DNA of 64,000 nt, from assembly GCA_021234155.1 (NCBI GenBank), contig JAJEKV010000015.1, positions 3,260,852 through 3,324,851 of the forward strand, read 5' to 3'. The DNA comes from Isoetes taiwanensis (lineage: Eukaryota > Streptophyta > Lycopodiopsida > Isoetales > Isoetaceae). The notes beneath the pieces were generated by a model. It saw nothing but the letters and a program-made list of their open reading frames with translations. It was not told where the DNA came from and did no database searches. The translations under genes and the position numbers were made by a program. Shown here piece by piece: positions 47,830-60,229 of this stretch (its first letter is position 1; each line of letters begins with the position of its first letter).

Positions 47830-50440
47830 AAGTTGTCCATTTGACAAGGTATTGGAGAATGGTGATCTTCTTGTTTTCTTGTACTGGAACAATCTCAAAT
47901 TATTCGTTGGTCATTTCCAGTAATGCCGGTGTGTCTAATACTTCCTCTGGATCAGGAGTGTGTCACTTTAGAAGACTTACGTGGAAAACTCTATGGATTT
48001 TCAAGTGTGCTTGTAGGTCCAATTTGTAGGATTGTTTTCCTACTCTTTTGATTATCTTAAACGGTCCAACCCACCTTGGAGCAAGTTTCTTGTAGTTGTC
48101 GATGTGTAGCTTTGCCTATTTGACCTCTATCTTCAACCAGACATCGTTCCCTACTTGGAACTCCCTTACTATTATGTGCTTGTCTGCTATGCTCTGTTGC
48201 CTACTTTTTGCTGCTAGAGGGTATCCCCGAACTTCTTCAATCAGTTATTGCATGATGTCGGCTAGCATCTACTGAGAAACCACTATCTTGAACAGTGGAT
48301 TGTGCCAAGTGTCTGGAGTTAGGCACTGATAGCCATAGTTTATCATGAATAGAGACATCTGGGATGACTCCTGCTTGGTGTTGTTATGCACAAATTCCAC
48401 CAAGTGGATGTAGTCTTCCCATTTCGATTGCTTATTCCATACATAGTTTCTCAACATATCTTCGAGAATTCGATTGGTGCGCTCCGTCTGCCCATATGTC
48501 AGAGTTGTGTTAAAGAGGTCCTTCTAGAACACACTTATAAACTTCGGGCCCCTATCAGAGATAATCTCCCTTGGCATCCCATGGAGTCTGAAGATTTCCT
48601 TTGTGAAGAGGACACGTGTATCTAAGGTCGTGTCGGTGGCTCTACAAGGCACGAAATGTGCCATAAACTTGTTGACCACGGCCATTAAGGCATTCTTGCC
48701 TCTTGCGATCCATATTACTACTTCTTGTTTGACATTTGACACTGCCAACGGTTCTAGCGCTCCTGGTATTCGAAGCTGTTCTGCCTTGGTTTGCTGACAT
48801 AGCTGGCATTCTCTGATGTAGCTTGCTATCTACTTCTTTATGCCTGGCCAATAATAACTACTTCTTACCTTGAAGTAGGACTTCATAAATGCTGCATCGC
48901 CGGCTATTGGGCTGTTGTGCATGTCGTGAAGCATCAACTTTTTCACTCATGATGATTCTGGCATACACAACTTGTTATTATGATATAAGAGGTTACCTTC
49001 CTTTTGGAAATGCTTGAAGGCCTCCCTTTGTTTATCTATTCTAGCCTCCTTTGCAAGGCTTGCCTATACTTCCTAGAAGTCTTTGTCTGTTCGCAGTGTT
49101 TCTTCTATTTTCTTGCCCCCTATTGAGTGTCGATATGGCATTACAATGCATCCTTGTTGTCAAATGATGCCTTGAGAGTGTGTTCACAACCATGTTGAGC
49201 TTCCCTGGTTTGTACACTATGGTGAAGTCATACTTTTCCAGGAACTCCATCCATCTTCTCTGCCTTAGGTTGAGGTGCGGTTGTATGGGACATACTGAAG
49301 ACTTTGATGGTCGGTATCCAATTGGAAATTCCCCCTCCCCAAATAAATAATGTCTCCAAATATTTTGGCTCTCTCACTGGCGCTAGCGGTTTTGATCATC
49401 GTTGGGGGCAGCGTCTGGCGTCATTCATCTTCCATGAGCCGTACGCTACCACTCTTTCTTCTACATTAGAACTGTTCCTGTTGCAATTTTACTAGTGTTG
49501 CTACCAGCTTATCCTTCTCTGAGTCTGGCAAGATTAGAACTGGGATGGTCATTAAGTCCTCTTTCAGCTTCGCAAAACTTGCTTGTGCCTTCTTATGCCA
49601 ATGATCCACCCAGTTCTTTACCTTTTCTGCTTTGGTGAGGTCCGTCACCAGAGCTGCTATCTTGGTGAAGTTCTTCACAAACTTCCTGTAATATCCTGCT
49701 AATCCCAGAAAGCTTCTCACCTCATGCACGTTCTTTGGTGATGGCCATTCAATTACTACTTGGATCCTCGCGGGCTCCGTGGAAATCCCGTCAACTGATA
49801 TTGTGTGTCCAAATACTCTACTTTTTCTTTGGCAAGGTTGCATTTAGACAGGTTCACATAGAGTTGATGCCTCCTCAGGTTTTCTAGTACCCTTCTTAAA
49901 TGTTGGACGTGTTCCTCAAGGATCTTATTGTATACCACAATATCATCGAAAAATATAATGACAAAAGTATCAAACAACTCACAAAATATACGTTTATGAG
50001 TCTCATGAATGTTGTTGGGGCATTGCACAGTCCGAATGGCATTACCATGAACTCGTAGTGGTCATACCTCATTATAAAGATTGCCTTGTGGATATTTTCT
50101 TCCGTGATTCTGATTTGGTGATAACCCGATCTCAAATCTATTTTGGAGAAGACTTTAGCACCTTGGAGTTGATCCCTCAAATCATCACTCTAGGCAATGC
50201 ATACTTATTCTTAATAGTGTACTTGTTTAATTGACGATAGTCAATACACATTCTCAAGCGTCCTTTCTTCTTCCCGACGAATAAGATGTATGTCCAAAAT
50301 AGAGAGATGCTATGTCTTATCAATCCTAGGTCTAATAGCTCCTGCAACTACTTCTTCAGCTCTGTTAGTTTGTGAGTCGTCATTCTATACGGTGCCTTAC
50401 TTGTGGGCTTTTTACCTGGCTCCAATGCCATCTCATATTC
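47830..50440 (-). pseudogene. Ty3/gypsy pol: RT, RNase H, integrase, chromodomain, with stops and shifts
   Basis: The reverse transcriptase shows [30 protein letters not shown] and the catalytic FFDDIVVY. RNase H tail: FTIVYKPGKLNMVVNTLSRH. Integrase: zinc-finger C..C in ECQLCQQTKA, MAHFVPC, ISDRGPKFIS and GQTERTN. The segment that should hold the first catalytic Asp (between LAVSNVKQE and MAHFVPC) is shortened. The integrase tail has [17 protein letters not shown] and [10 protein letters not shown], followed by a chromodomain-like YLVKWTTY. At least four in-frame stops and several shifts are present. Confidence 0.85.
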
Positions 50441-51366
50441 TACTCCATTATAAGGAAGAAGTTCCTTGATTTCGTCGGCACATATGGCCTCAGCCTCATG
50501 AATTCCTCTGTGTATTTTTGCATGGATTTATATCCCTGCTCCAACTTGTAAAAGGCCTGCATCATATGGCACTTATGCTCCATTGGCACATAGCGCCATT
50601 TGAACGCCTTAGCGAACTTACAGAACCTGCAGCTATCTCTACTTAGACCATGGACTTTGACATAGTCCTTCCACCAAATTCTTGCAGCACATTTAAGGTT
50701 GGATGTTGCCACTCTGCCCTTATACTTATCCTTCATGACATAAGCATTTCCATATTCTCTCATTTCATCTAACCATGCTTCGGCTTCCATTCTGGATCTA
50801 TTGTGGCCTAAAAACTGCTCAAGCTTCTGGGCTTTCCAAACATTGCTTAAGGCAGAGTCCACCTTCTTCTGATAGTCGGACCCTCTAAGCTCCATGTTCC
50901 AGTTACGACCTTTGCGGTGGTCATGCTCATTTTTTGCTTCCTCCTCGAACTTTGTATCCGAGTTGGAGCTTTCCAAAGAGTTAGTGCTAGAAGATCTGCA
51001 CCTGTTCCTCTTCTTCCACTTCCCTTTAGGCTGAGGGGGTGCCTGTGGGGGTAGGACATTCTGGACTTGCCCATTCCCTGCTCTTTCTGCCAGCATGGCT
51101 TTTATTTCTTGGAGGTCCAACCTCATTTGGGACATTTCCTTCTCTGGTGATATCATTCCAAACTCTTCGTATAGGTCCCGAGGTAGGTGTTGCCTTGCCG
51201 GGGTTTCTTCGGCATGCCGGTGCCTATGGGGTCCCATAGCTCTTGCTGCTCTTGTTGCATCATTCCATATTGTCACATATGTTATTTGTTCCTTGGTTCT
51301 TGTGCTTGTGATATGTTGAGACATTTGACAAGATAAGGGAAACAAGAGAACAAGTAAAATATGCAA
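50440..51366 (-). pseudogene. Ty3/gypsy gag, C-terminally truncated
   Basis: Open frame of 308 residues with a Pro/Arg-rich head, an acidic-basic linker and a retrotransposon gag core (AEAWLDEMREYGNAY, then CAARIWWKDYVK and QKYTEEFMRL). Right after EEFMRL the sequence runs, in another frame, into the leader of the reverse transcriptase (about 50505-50410), so the CCHC knuckle and protease are deleted. Confidence 0.8.
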
Positions 51367-51421
51367 AAAAGTTCATACATTTATATATATCTGAAGAAAT
51401 ACAAAAATAACTTTTCTTTTC

Positions 51422-51571
51422 AATAGAATGGTAATTCGGGTTGTCCTGCAAGTACTTCTATATCTTTTTGTGTGATTTCCACACTGAGTCTATGGAGAGT
51501 GTTTCTTGATGTTCCCCCTTGTATTGCGGTTGCTACCTCTTTGAGATCTCTGCTTGATGTATGAGCAGCCA
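51422..51571 (-). CDS. Small unassigned ORF upstream of the Ty3 gag
   Basis: A minus-strand frame of 49 residues starting MAAHTSSRDLKEVATAIQGG and ending ELPFY. It lies 55 bases upstream of the gag frame. It could be an N-terminal part of gag in another frame or a relic of the host sequence; I recognise no domain. Confidence 0.25.
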
Positions 51572-51799
51572 TGACCTCAAACGACCTGGTCAGAGTTGGG
51601 GTATTGCAAAATCGAAGATGCCGAGTGTAATCGATCTCTTCATCAGGATCACATGGTCGGTATTATCAGCTAGTCTGATGTACCTTCCAAATTCTAATAG
51701 TGCAATTAGTGCGGGTAGGCTTTTGCTCCCCCCTTGAAATTTGAAGGTCTTGTGAAAGACCAAGATTAGATCGTGAGGAGTGGCAAGTAATACCAAGGA

Positions 51800-52600
51800 A
51801 TAATTTAAGAGGTAAACTTAGCTATTTGGCAAATTTTTAAAATATTGGCTAAAGTAAATAGAAAAAATTGAGAAAAAAATAACAATTTTAGCTTAACTTT
51901 TTTCGCGCCCGCACCAACCTTCCATCTCTTTAGCTAAATGCTAGAAGTCAGAGCGTGAAATTTGTATTGTTTAGCTAAACCATAGAAACTTTTAGAATGA
52001 ATTTCGGGCTAGTTTAGCGAACATCAATCTAGTTCATAAAAAATATATGAATAGTAATTTATATTTCTAGCATCTATGGAATAATTTGCAGCCTAGACTT
52101 AGCTACTGGCATTGTTTTAGAATGTTTCCACAAAAAAATGGTAAGTAAATGGAAAAAAAATTGAAATTAAGTATCGTAATTTTTATCTTAATGTTTTCGT
52201 AGACCATATCACAGAAATTTTTGGAATAAATTTTGGGTTAGTTTAGCTAGAAAGTATGAGAGGAAAAATGTGTAGAGTTTAGCTAAACTACAGAAAGTTT
52301 TGGGATTAATCAAGGGCAAGTTTAAAGACATTATGGCTACTAAGAAATATGTGATTAGTAATTTATTCCCTGAGTAATACCTCAAGGCATTTGTAAATGC
52401 ATTGCCTCTGCCGGGTTGAGTGTTACCCTCCGGATTTGTCGAGGCGTGAAGTTTCTACGTGCACGACCCACGGGTCATCGTCATCGATTGGGTGACTTGA
52501 AGGTGTCTATGGGGGCTCCACTACGTTCTTGTCCTTTTTCATTGCCTCTTGAACTCCTGGGCTGTAACATGTTTTTTTCTTTTGAAGGACGACAAGCTTT
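51800..52600. other. AT-rich non-coding stretch
   Basis: Recurring TTTAGCTAAA-like words and pieces such as TTTTGGAATAAAT repeat loosely between 51830 and 52370, suggesting a decayed tandem array. No gene. Confidence 0.4.
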
Positions 52601-54000
52601 ATTCACCAACTAAAAATCGAGCAACATAAAATGCAAAGCGAGGTTATAACCCGATTGGACAAACCCGATCTAGCGAGCACAAACCACGCCTATGCAAAGA
52701 ATGAATCGAAGGTAAGTATGCGGGTCGGTACTTTCTTCTCTTGATCAAAGAGAAGAACAATTATAAACCATAACTTAAGCCTTTGAAGAACAATCTCATC
52801 TGCGGTATCTAAGCCCTTAAAGATAAACAACCTTCTTCTCTTCAGGTTGACCATAAAAGCCGACCACATGCGAGATGAAAAGCTTCGTTTCGTAGTTTGG
52901 GCCAAGCATCGGGATAGATAGCAAGCAAAATTTGTTGGCTAGATCGAGGCGTGCCAAATAGGGTCAACAACCAAGACCATGCTGCAGAAGCTGCTCACAC
53001 AAAGAAAAAACAATGCTCAATATTCTCAACCCTTTCTTTGGCATAAAGGGCGAGCTGAAATCCGATTATCCATTTTATGGACTAACTATTGACTCACGAG
53101 GCATCTATGGATCACTTGCCACCACAAAATTACTACTTTGGGATGAAGCGAGTTATCCCATACCCATACCCACACACTTTTCCATTGTGGCCAGGGGGAC
53201 TGAAGATGCCACCTATTAGATGGGGGCGGGATTTGAGAATGCAAAAGCAATTTATACCTGAAGACACAAAGCTGCCATGGCGGATATCCCGATGGCAACC
53301 CCCATCGACTACCTCAATATGTGGACCCGAGAATCTGTGGCAACAATGCGGCAATATGATTCAGATTACTCTGTCCCATCGTACAACAAGAACTTTGTTC
53401 TAAATGCTTCCCATGACATGAGATGACCGGACTCATACCAAAGGCGCAATAGTCTTTGATACCGGTGCTACCCATCGTCGTTGTGTCTTTGGATGAAGAA
53501 CCACACTTAGAGGCACATTCTCACGGGTGTCACGCAAAGGAATCCACCGGCATGGAGTGAACAATGAATACATGCCTCGGGATTAATATGGAAAAGGGAC
53601 GGTGTCCCAAGCGACAAAGCAACCCCTTTAGAAAGGGAGAAGCATTAGGATACGGATGCATATGATAAAAGCAAAGCCAAGGAAGGAGGGGCTTAATGAT
53701 GGCGTATGAAATGGGAGGCAATCTTTGAATCATTGCACCAACAACCTCGAGGCGGGGAGAATCATCTTACCAATGAAAATCCTCCAAATGAACTTTGATA
53801 TCATCACCTTGCTTGGGAGGTGAAAATCCAACATACCAAGACCACCATTTGCCTTGGGTGCGATGCATTTAGCCCAAGCTACCTTGACCACGCTCCTAAC
53901 TCATTTCCACCCCAAATAAAATTTACGACAAATGCACAATCTCCTCCATCTTGCTTTGAGACTAATAAGCGACGCCATATGTCATAATTATTTGATGTTA
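52600..54000 (-). pseudogene. LINE reverse transcriptase C-terminal fragment
   Basis: Minus-strand frames give VVKVAWAKCIAPKANGGLGM then LDFHLPSKVMISKFIWRIF (about 53920-53770), then LHPKVVILWWQVIHRCL (about 53160-53100) and PLCQRKG...ALFFLCEQLLQHG (about 53050-52980). This is the order of the region after the reverse transcriptase and the zf-RVT zinc-binding tail of plant L1-type LINEs. Many stops and shifts; no catalytic core remains in the window. Confidence 0.75.
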
Positions 54001-54144
54001 TTTAATTCAAAAGGTGAATTAAATTGACCTATCATGTTTTGCTCCTTAATCTACTTAAAATTCAAGTGTCTTGGCCACCTTCAAATGCTTGGCAACATCT
54101 TATATGGTCAAAACTCTCGAGAAAATATAAGAACAATAGGGTAC

Positions 54145-54237
54145 TATTCTATTCTATTCTATTCTATTTTATTTTGTATTATTGCAAATACAACTGTAAA
54201 GATAGGTAGGTAGGTAGGTAGGTAGGTAGGTAGGTAG
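54145..54237. repeat. Microsatellites (TCTAT)n and (GGTA)n
   Basis: A run of TCTAT pentamers at 54145-54175 and a pure GGTA tetramer array at 54204-54236. The same TCTAT pentamer recurs at about 56660-56681. 54240-55478 has no recognised gene. Confidence 0.9.
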
Positions 54238-55478
54238 ACAATATTCTCTTAAAACCATAATGATAATATAAGTGTGTTGCTACATTCATAGTACTCAATA
54301 ACTTAACTTATTTTCAAAGACTTACGATCACACAAAAGCAAATATGAAGTTTTTACTAGGATAAACAAATGATAAAAGAAACTTTTTGATTAAAATGTAT
54401 TGTTGACTTGTTATTGTAGGCCACCCAAGGTGAAGCACACTTATCAAACACTACTTGACAAACACAATAATCAATTTACACCTACCTCTCAACCCTACAT
54501 ATGAGATTGTACATAATTTCTCATTTCGCCTCAAATACCAAAACTTCTTGGAACTTAAAGGATTACTATCTGAATTGTTATAGCCATTCTTAACGGTATT
54601 ATGCTCCTAGATAAATTGCTTTTCTAACATGTCATGACTATTGGTAGCATGCCTTATTATCTCAAATTGTAACATGTTTATGACCTCCAGCAACAATGCA
54701 AATCAAAACAAAAACAATGATGATCACCAAAATGCTAAAAGGTAGCCATGATAAATGCGAAGAATCTCGGTAAAAATGTATTGAAGTCAACTGAACTATA
54801 TTTTTTCTTTAAAAAAGTGTAATTTGATTATTTGAAGTGTTACCAACATCTGACGGCCTTGGAAAAGGAAGGAAGATAGAAGGACAAAAAGATGATAACC
54901 TAACCCGACGATACAACCAATCCAATCCAATCCATTCCCCAAGCCTACATTTCTGCTAGTTTGGGCTTTTAGTTATATTTTTGGTCCTCGAAAGATGTGT
55001 GTATCTTGTAAGATCCATTGTTGAGTTTAGACACTATTGGGATCCCGGTTGGGTTAGAATATAACGAGATCATCCCTCTTTCAAATTTCTAGCTTTACAC
55101 TTGTGCCCAGGATTAATTATCTTGCAGAGTTTGTTAGTAATGTAAGTTAAACCGGGGTAAACCTAAACATAGCTACATAACACTCAACCGGTGATCAAAT
55201 AGTCAAGCTGTATACACAACTTGATCAAAGGCACTTGTGGACGGACTTGTAGCGGCTTGTAGATGAAGGCCTAATTGAATTTATGAAACTGATTATAAAA
55301 ACATGGTAAGGGGTCTGGTTGAATTTAGATAAATGATTTTTAAAATATGGTTACATATATGGTAGAGGATGTATCTACAGTTTATAAATAATTCTATATA
55401 AGGGGATTTTTCTGATTTTTTAATGCATTAAAAGGCCCTTTTCTTTAACCATGTACTTGCCACATGCCACAAAGACTT

Positions 55479-56333
55479 TGATGTCATAGAATATGGTAGC
55501 TTCGAGTGGTCTTGGATATTAGTCTTGGTGGACTAGGCGTGGATGTCTAAGTTAGGCAAATTATTGGCAAGGCAATGCAAGGCAAGACAAGGCAATAAAA
55601 TCAACCTATGATCTATATTTGTGATGCTAAAAGGCTTGGGTAAATAAAAAAGGCTAAAATCATTATCGAGAGACCTATAAATAGACCACGAACTTCGGTT
55701 ACACTTATCTACAGCAACAGAGATCCGATTGAAAGGCGATTCTTACTTGTTTGAAACGACCTCGGAGTGGGGCGATGCTTTCTGTGATTCCTCCAAATAA
55801 GAGAGATATGTCTGGAAGAGTGATAGGGGTTCAAAGAAGACTGCTCTACTCATTCACTCTTGAATCAGATTCTAAGAAAGCCATTACTTTTTCCTAGAAC
55901 TTCTACTGTTCTTATTCATTAACCTGTTACTATCCTAGAGCCTAACTCTTGGTGTCTTATATTGAGAATTTCTTAGCTTCGAGGGGAGGAGCTACGGTGG
56001 AAGGCGATTGTCGGGCCTTGCCATAATTACTTAATTCCCAAATTCTTAGTACCGAATGACCTGGTTGGGCGGTGAACTATCATACATTGGTTATTGCATC
56101 TTGACCTAGCTCTAGTTTTGGTGAACTAGAGCTTGGCCAATCTGAGTTATCCATGTAACTCATATTGTATGTTTGTTTCAAATAGAGATCTTTTGTCATT
56201 GCTAACAGTTTGATTGTGGATTATGTAGCAATTCTGGATGGATTACAGATTGGGAGACCATGAATTGATAGAAAAGCATTAAATAAGGTTTCAGGGATAT
56301 AGAAGGTATGGTCCATTGGTGTGATCTATAACA
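55479..56333 (+). repeat. 5' LTR of the non-autonomous element
   Basis: Aligns with 57403-58226 throughout. Ends in ACA just before the primer-binding site. Confidence 0.88.
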
Positions 56334-57086
56334 ATTAGTATCAGAGCCTGGCTATTCTTGACGTTTGCAAGTTATCCAGTTGGTGCTGGAGATTGCAAAC
56401 TGGAATACAGATTCTTATTTTGACTATTCTTGGTGTTTATAAGTCACCTAGTTGGTGCTGGTGATTGCAAATTAGAATAAAAATCCTTATCCTGAGAACC
56501 CAAATGATTTCCCTCCATGGATTTAATTCATTACCAATCTGATCCTCTTAAAAGAAAGAGAACCTTCTAGAGTAGCCCTTCAATATATGTATCGCGAATT
56601 CCTTTTTGTTGCAGGAAAATATATGAATTTATTTTTTTTTATTTTGTTAAAAAAAATCTATTCTATTCTATTCTATTCTATTAGGTACAGGTGATTCACA
56701 ATAAGACTGCTGCAAAACTGGAATAAATTTCATAGCCTAGAAAACATACAAAGTAAATCTCAAATACCAATGTGCATATGGAGGAAAGAGATGCAGGAAC
56801 CTCTGAAGCTGAGAAGAATAAGGCTGAGAATAAGCAGCACAAAGAGCTGGAGAGGAGCAAATTGCAAATCGGTTGCCTCTTGTCTGGTATCAAATTGATG
56901 TTTAAGGATTGTGATTAGAATCTTTAGATATTTCTTATTGCATTCTTATGGTTGAGGTTGGTGCCTCAACGAATAATTTTAGATTGTTGTCTGAGCAGTA
57001 GTTGGTGCTACTGGATTGAGGTTGGTGCCTCAATGGAAAATTTTGAGCAGTAGTTGATGCTACCGGCTGAGGTTGGTGCCTCAAGG

Positions 57087-57297
57087 ATGGAAAGAGTTGG
57101 TGCTCTTGTCCAAGTGAATGGAAAGAGTTGGTGCTCTTGTCCAAGTGAATGCAAAGAGTTGTTGCTCTTGTCCAAGAGAATGGAAAGAGTTGGTGCTCTT
57201 GTCCAAGAAAATGGAAAGAGTTGCTGCTCTTATCCAAGTGAATGGAATGGGTTGTTGCTCATGTCCAAGTAAATCGGATGGGTTGTTGCTCATACCT
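57087..57297 (+). repeat. 31-bp minisatellite, about seven units
   Basis: Units start at 57087, 57118, 57149, 57180, 57211, 57242 and 57273, each with ATGGAAAGAGTTG and GCTCTTGTCCAAG. Because 31 is not a multiple of three, overlapping open frames run through it on both strands; these are unlikely to be real genes. An earlier GAGGTTGGTGCCTCAA motif recurs three times (56952-57085). Confidence 0.93.
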
Positions 57298-57402
57298 AAA
57301 CAAGAAAAGGAGTGTTGGTACTCACCTATACAATTAAGTAGATGCTCAACTTGTAGTTGACAGGTACAACTGAGCTCAGTTGCTTTCAAGAAAGGGAGGA
57401 AT

Positions 57403-58226
57403 TGATACGAATATGGTAGCTCGGGGGAGTGGTCTTGGATGTTAGCCTTGGTGGACTAGCGTGGGTGTCTAAGTTAGACAAATTATTGGCAAGGCAAGGC
57501 AAGGCACTAAAAGCAACCTATGATCTATATTTATGATGCTAAAAAGGCTTAGGTAAATAAAAAAGGCTAAAGTCGTAGCAGAGACATATAAATAGACCCT
57601 GAACTTCAGTTACATTTATCTCAGCAACTAGAGATCCGATTGAGGCGATTCTTACTTCTTTGAAACGGCCTCAGATTCTAGTTTCTGAATTGGGCGGCAC
57701 TTTCCATGATTCCTCCAAATAAGAGAGATATGGTCGAAAGAGTGATAGGGGGTCAAAGAAGACTGCTCTACTCATTCACTCTTGAATCAGATTCTAAGAA
57801 AGCCATTACTTTTTCCTAGAGCTTCTTATTCATTAACCTGTTACTATCCTAGAGCCCAACTCTTGGTGTCTTATATTGAGGACTGCTAGCTCAAGGGAGG
57901 AGCTACCAGTGGAAACTGATTGTCAGGCCTTGCCATAATTCTGCCAATCACCCTGGTTGGGCGGTGAACTATCATACATTGGTTATTGCATCTTGACCTC
58001 GCTCTAGTTTTGGTGAACTAGAGCTTGGCCAATCTGAGTTATCCATGTAACTCATATTGTATGTTTGTTTCAAATAGAGACCTTTTGTCATTGCTAACAG
58101 TTTAATTGTGGATTATGTAGCAATTCTGGATGGATTACAGATTGGGAGATCATGAATTGATTGAGAAGCCTTAAATAAGGTTTCAGGGATATGGAAGGTG
58201 TGGTTCATTGGTGTGATCCATACTTG
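57403..58226 (+). repeat. 3' LTR of the non-autonomous element
   Basis: Aligns with 55479-56333 with scattered substitutions and small indels, so the insertion is not recent. Starts TGATACGAATATGG after the polypurine tract. Confidence 0.88.
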
Positions 58227-58413
58227 AGACTTTACATTAGCTACACCCACGGAAAAGATGTTGCTACCTTGTTGCACTTGTATAAAAAATTGGCTTCCGT
58301 TAACATTGTATTTGTATCAAAAGTTGATTTCTGTTAAATAATGAATTTAGAACCATTATATTATTTTTTATGGGAGCTACTTTGTGGAGCAGATCAAAAG
58401 GAGGCTATTTGAT

Positions 58414-58614
58414 CCCATCTTGAGTTGCAGGCAATGGATCAGAGGCTGCTTTGTGGGATATTATCCGTCATATTCTTCAATCCAATGGTTTGAGATACAT
58501 CCCAAACGAGGTTGTTAAACATACAAAATCAGGGCATAAAGAACTTGAAAATTCATTTGATGCAGAAGAGTGTCAGCAAGATATATTGTCCAAGATACTT
58601 GTACATCCTTAAAG
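58414..58614 (+). other. Candidate orphan exon
   Basis: After an acceptor-like GAGTTGCAG, a frame reads GNGSEAALWDIIRHILQSNG, continues through VVKHTKSGHKELENS and ends ILVHP then a stop, about 66 codons. The composition looks protein-like, but no family was recognised. The rest of 58227-59847 shows nothing else convincing. Confidence 0.25.
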
Positions 58615-59847
58615 ATGGTATTTTTGGATTGGCCCCTTTACGGGGCAACTTGTTGGGGAGAAGGTGGGTTTGAATATCTTGAGGCGTATTTTAGGCATGT
58701 CTAATGATCTAACGGCTACAACTACTGGTTGCATTTTCAGTGGTGGAAAATGTTTTTCTATATTCCATATGAATTTGGACACCACAAAATTCCTTGACCC
58801 ATCAGACTCATTTTGCACTAATTAGTTTTTTACGACTTTAGAACCTTCCGTTGAACGTATTTTTTAGACTCAACCCTTACCTTCCAGTGAGAGCAGAAGA
58901 GGCGACAATTACCAGTAAGAAGCACAAAACTGAAAAAATGTTAGTTTTACTAGTTTAGTTGGGATATGTCAAGCTAATACAAAGCATGAGAGATGGCGTT
59001 AGAGTGGCTGTTGGACAAAGCTAGGCCATGGATTACATTTTTAATTATTTCTTTTGGTTTTTGAATGTAAGAGAGAATACTAATTTGCTTCCATCGTTAT
59101 TTGCAAGTCTAAGAGCTCACTTTGACAATGCAATTATATTACTCAATTTTTTGTTTTTGTTTTGCATATCAGATGAGTAACATGTAGATATGTATTTTAA
59201 TGATCATGGGGTGCCAGAAGCAGGAATCTGACACTTTGAATTGTAAGATTTCTTATTGTTAATTCTCATCTTCAACAAACTCTTGAAAGGATGAGCGTTG
59301 TTTTATTAAAGGTGTATGTTGTTACCAACAACAATCATCCATCAGAGAATATGCATATTTGCTTTCGAGTTTTTTCTCCATGCATAGAATTCCTAAATTC
59401 GTGTTAAGCCTATGTGGTGGGATTGTGCCATGATCTCTTTAAAGGCCATTTTGTATGGCTCTATACTGTGTTATATAGATGGCCATAGCAAATATATATA
59501 AAGTTCTCTTCAAATATATTCATTTTTGAACTTTCATTGTGCTTGTGGGCAAGGAATATATATTATGTTTTGATCCAAATTGAAAAGAAAAGGAAACAAC
59601 TATGTAAAAGATGCAACAACTGGAGGTGCAAAGGCTGCGTTGTTCAAGTGAAACGCCCTCTTTTATGTTTGTCATGTGAAGCATGTGCTGCTTTCGGCTA
59701 CACTTGGTTGAAAATATACGATGGCGTGTAGTTGAAATGATTGATGGCTCGATAATTAAGGTGTGGAAACATAATAGTTGTAGGCGATACCGAGCTTGCA
59801 ATTTACTTGATAAAACAAATGCATGCGGTATACATTTAGGCATTGGT

Positions 59848-60221
59848 AAACCATTACATTAAACATGTTTAAAATTAAATTCCCCTTAAACCCCTTTTGT
59901 TTGGGTGCATATTCACCACGGGGGTGACTGGACAACTGAGCACGTTGGATAGCCATATTCACCCTTATTCCTTAATCTACACGTTACACACAAAGTTTCT
60001 CATTTGTGGGGTATAGATGTATAGAATTTGTTATCTTGTATAACAAGATTTGCAAAATACTATAAGATTTCATAATATACTATATGGTGTTGATTTTGTG
60101 CGTGCAAAACATAATTCTGAGGGGCTCATTTGCCCCTCGTCTGCTTAGGTGTGAATATGCACCCAAACAAAAGGGGGTTTAAAGGGGAATTTAATTTTAA
60201 ACATGTTTAATGTAATGGTTT
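59848..60221. mobile_element. Foldback/MITE-like element
   Basis: Arms of about 70 bp (59848-59918 and 60152-60221) are near-perfect inverted copies with two single-base indels. They start AAACCATTACATTAAACATG and end near GGGTGCATATTCAC. The middle is about 230 bp without coding. No convincing target duplication was found at the edges. Confidence 0.85.
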
Positions 60222-60229
60222 GTGTTAAT

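Larger units (their letters stand above)
46000..51366 (-). mobile_element. Ty3/gypsy chromovirus, decayed, internal deletion
   Basis: Minus-strand order is gag (51366-50440), reverse transcriptase (about 50440-49500), RNase H (about 49450-49120), integrase (about 48950-48080) and chromodomain (about 47930-47830), followed by a polypurine-like GGTGGGACGAA and an LTR start TGTGACAG at 47091. The LTR runs towards about 46 kb; its end is not fixed. This gene order and the chromodomain mark a chromovirus. No matching 5' LTR was found above 51.4 kb, and zinc knuckle and protease are missing, so it cannot be autonomous. Confidence 0.85.
55479..58226 (+). mobile_element. Non-autonomous LTR retrotransposon (~2.75 kb)
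   Basis: Two LTRs (55479-56333 and 57403-58226), both starting TGAT, flank about 1.07 kb. A primer-binding site like the initiator-Met tRNA complement (AGTATCAGAGCC at 56338) follows the left LTR, and a polypurine tract (AAAGGGAGGAAT) precedes the right one. AGACT occurs next to both outer ends (55473 and 58227), a likely 5-bp target duplication within a base or so. The interior encodes no gag or pol and instead holds repeats. It must be mobilised in trans. Confidence 0.88.

Noticed and set aside
54145-54240. Evenly spaced short repeats as a CRISPR-like array
   Set aside because: They are simple (TCTAT)n and (GGTA)n microsatellites with no spacers.
57054-57389. Four overlapping open frames of 72-102 codons on both strands
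   Set aside because: They arise from a 31-bp minisatellite without stops; no real protein is indicated.
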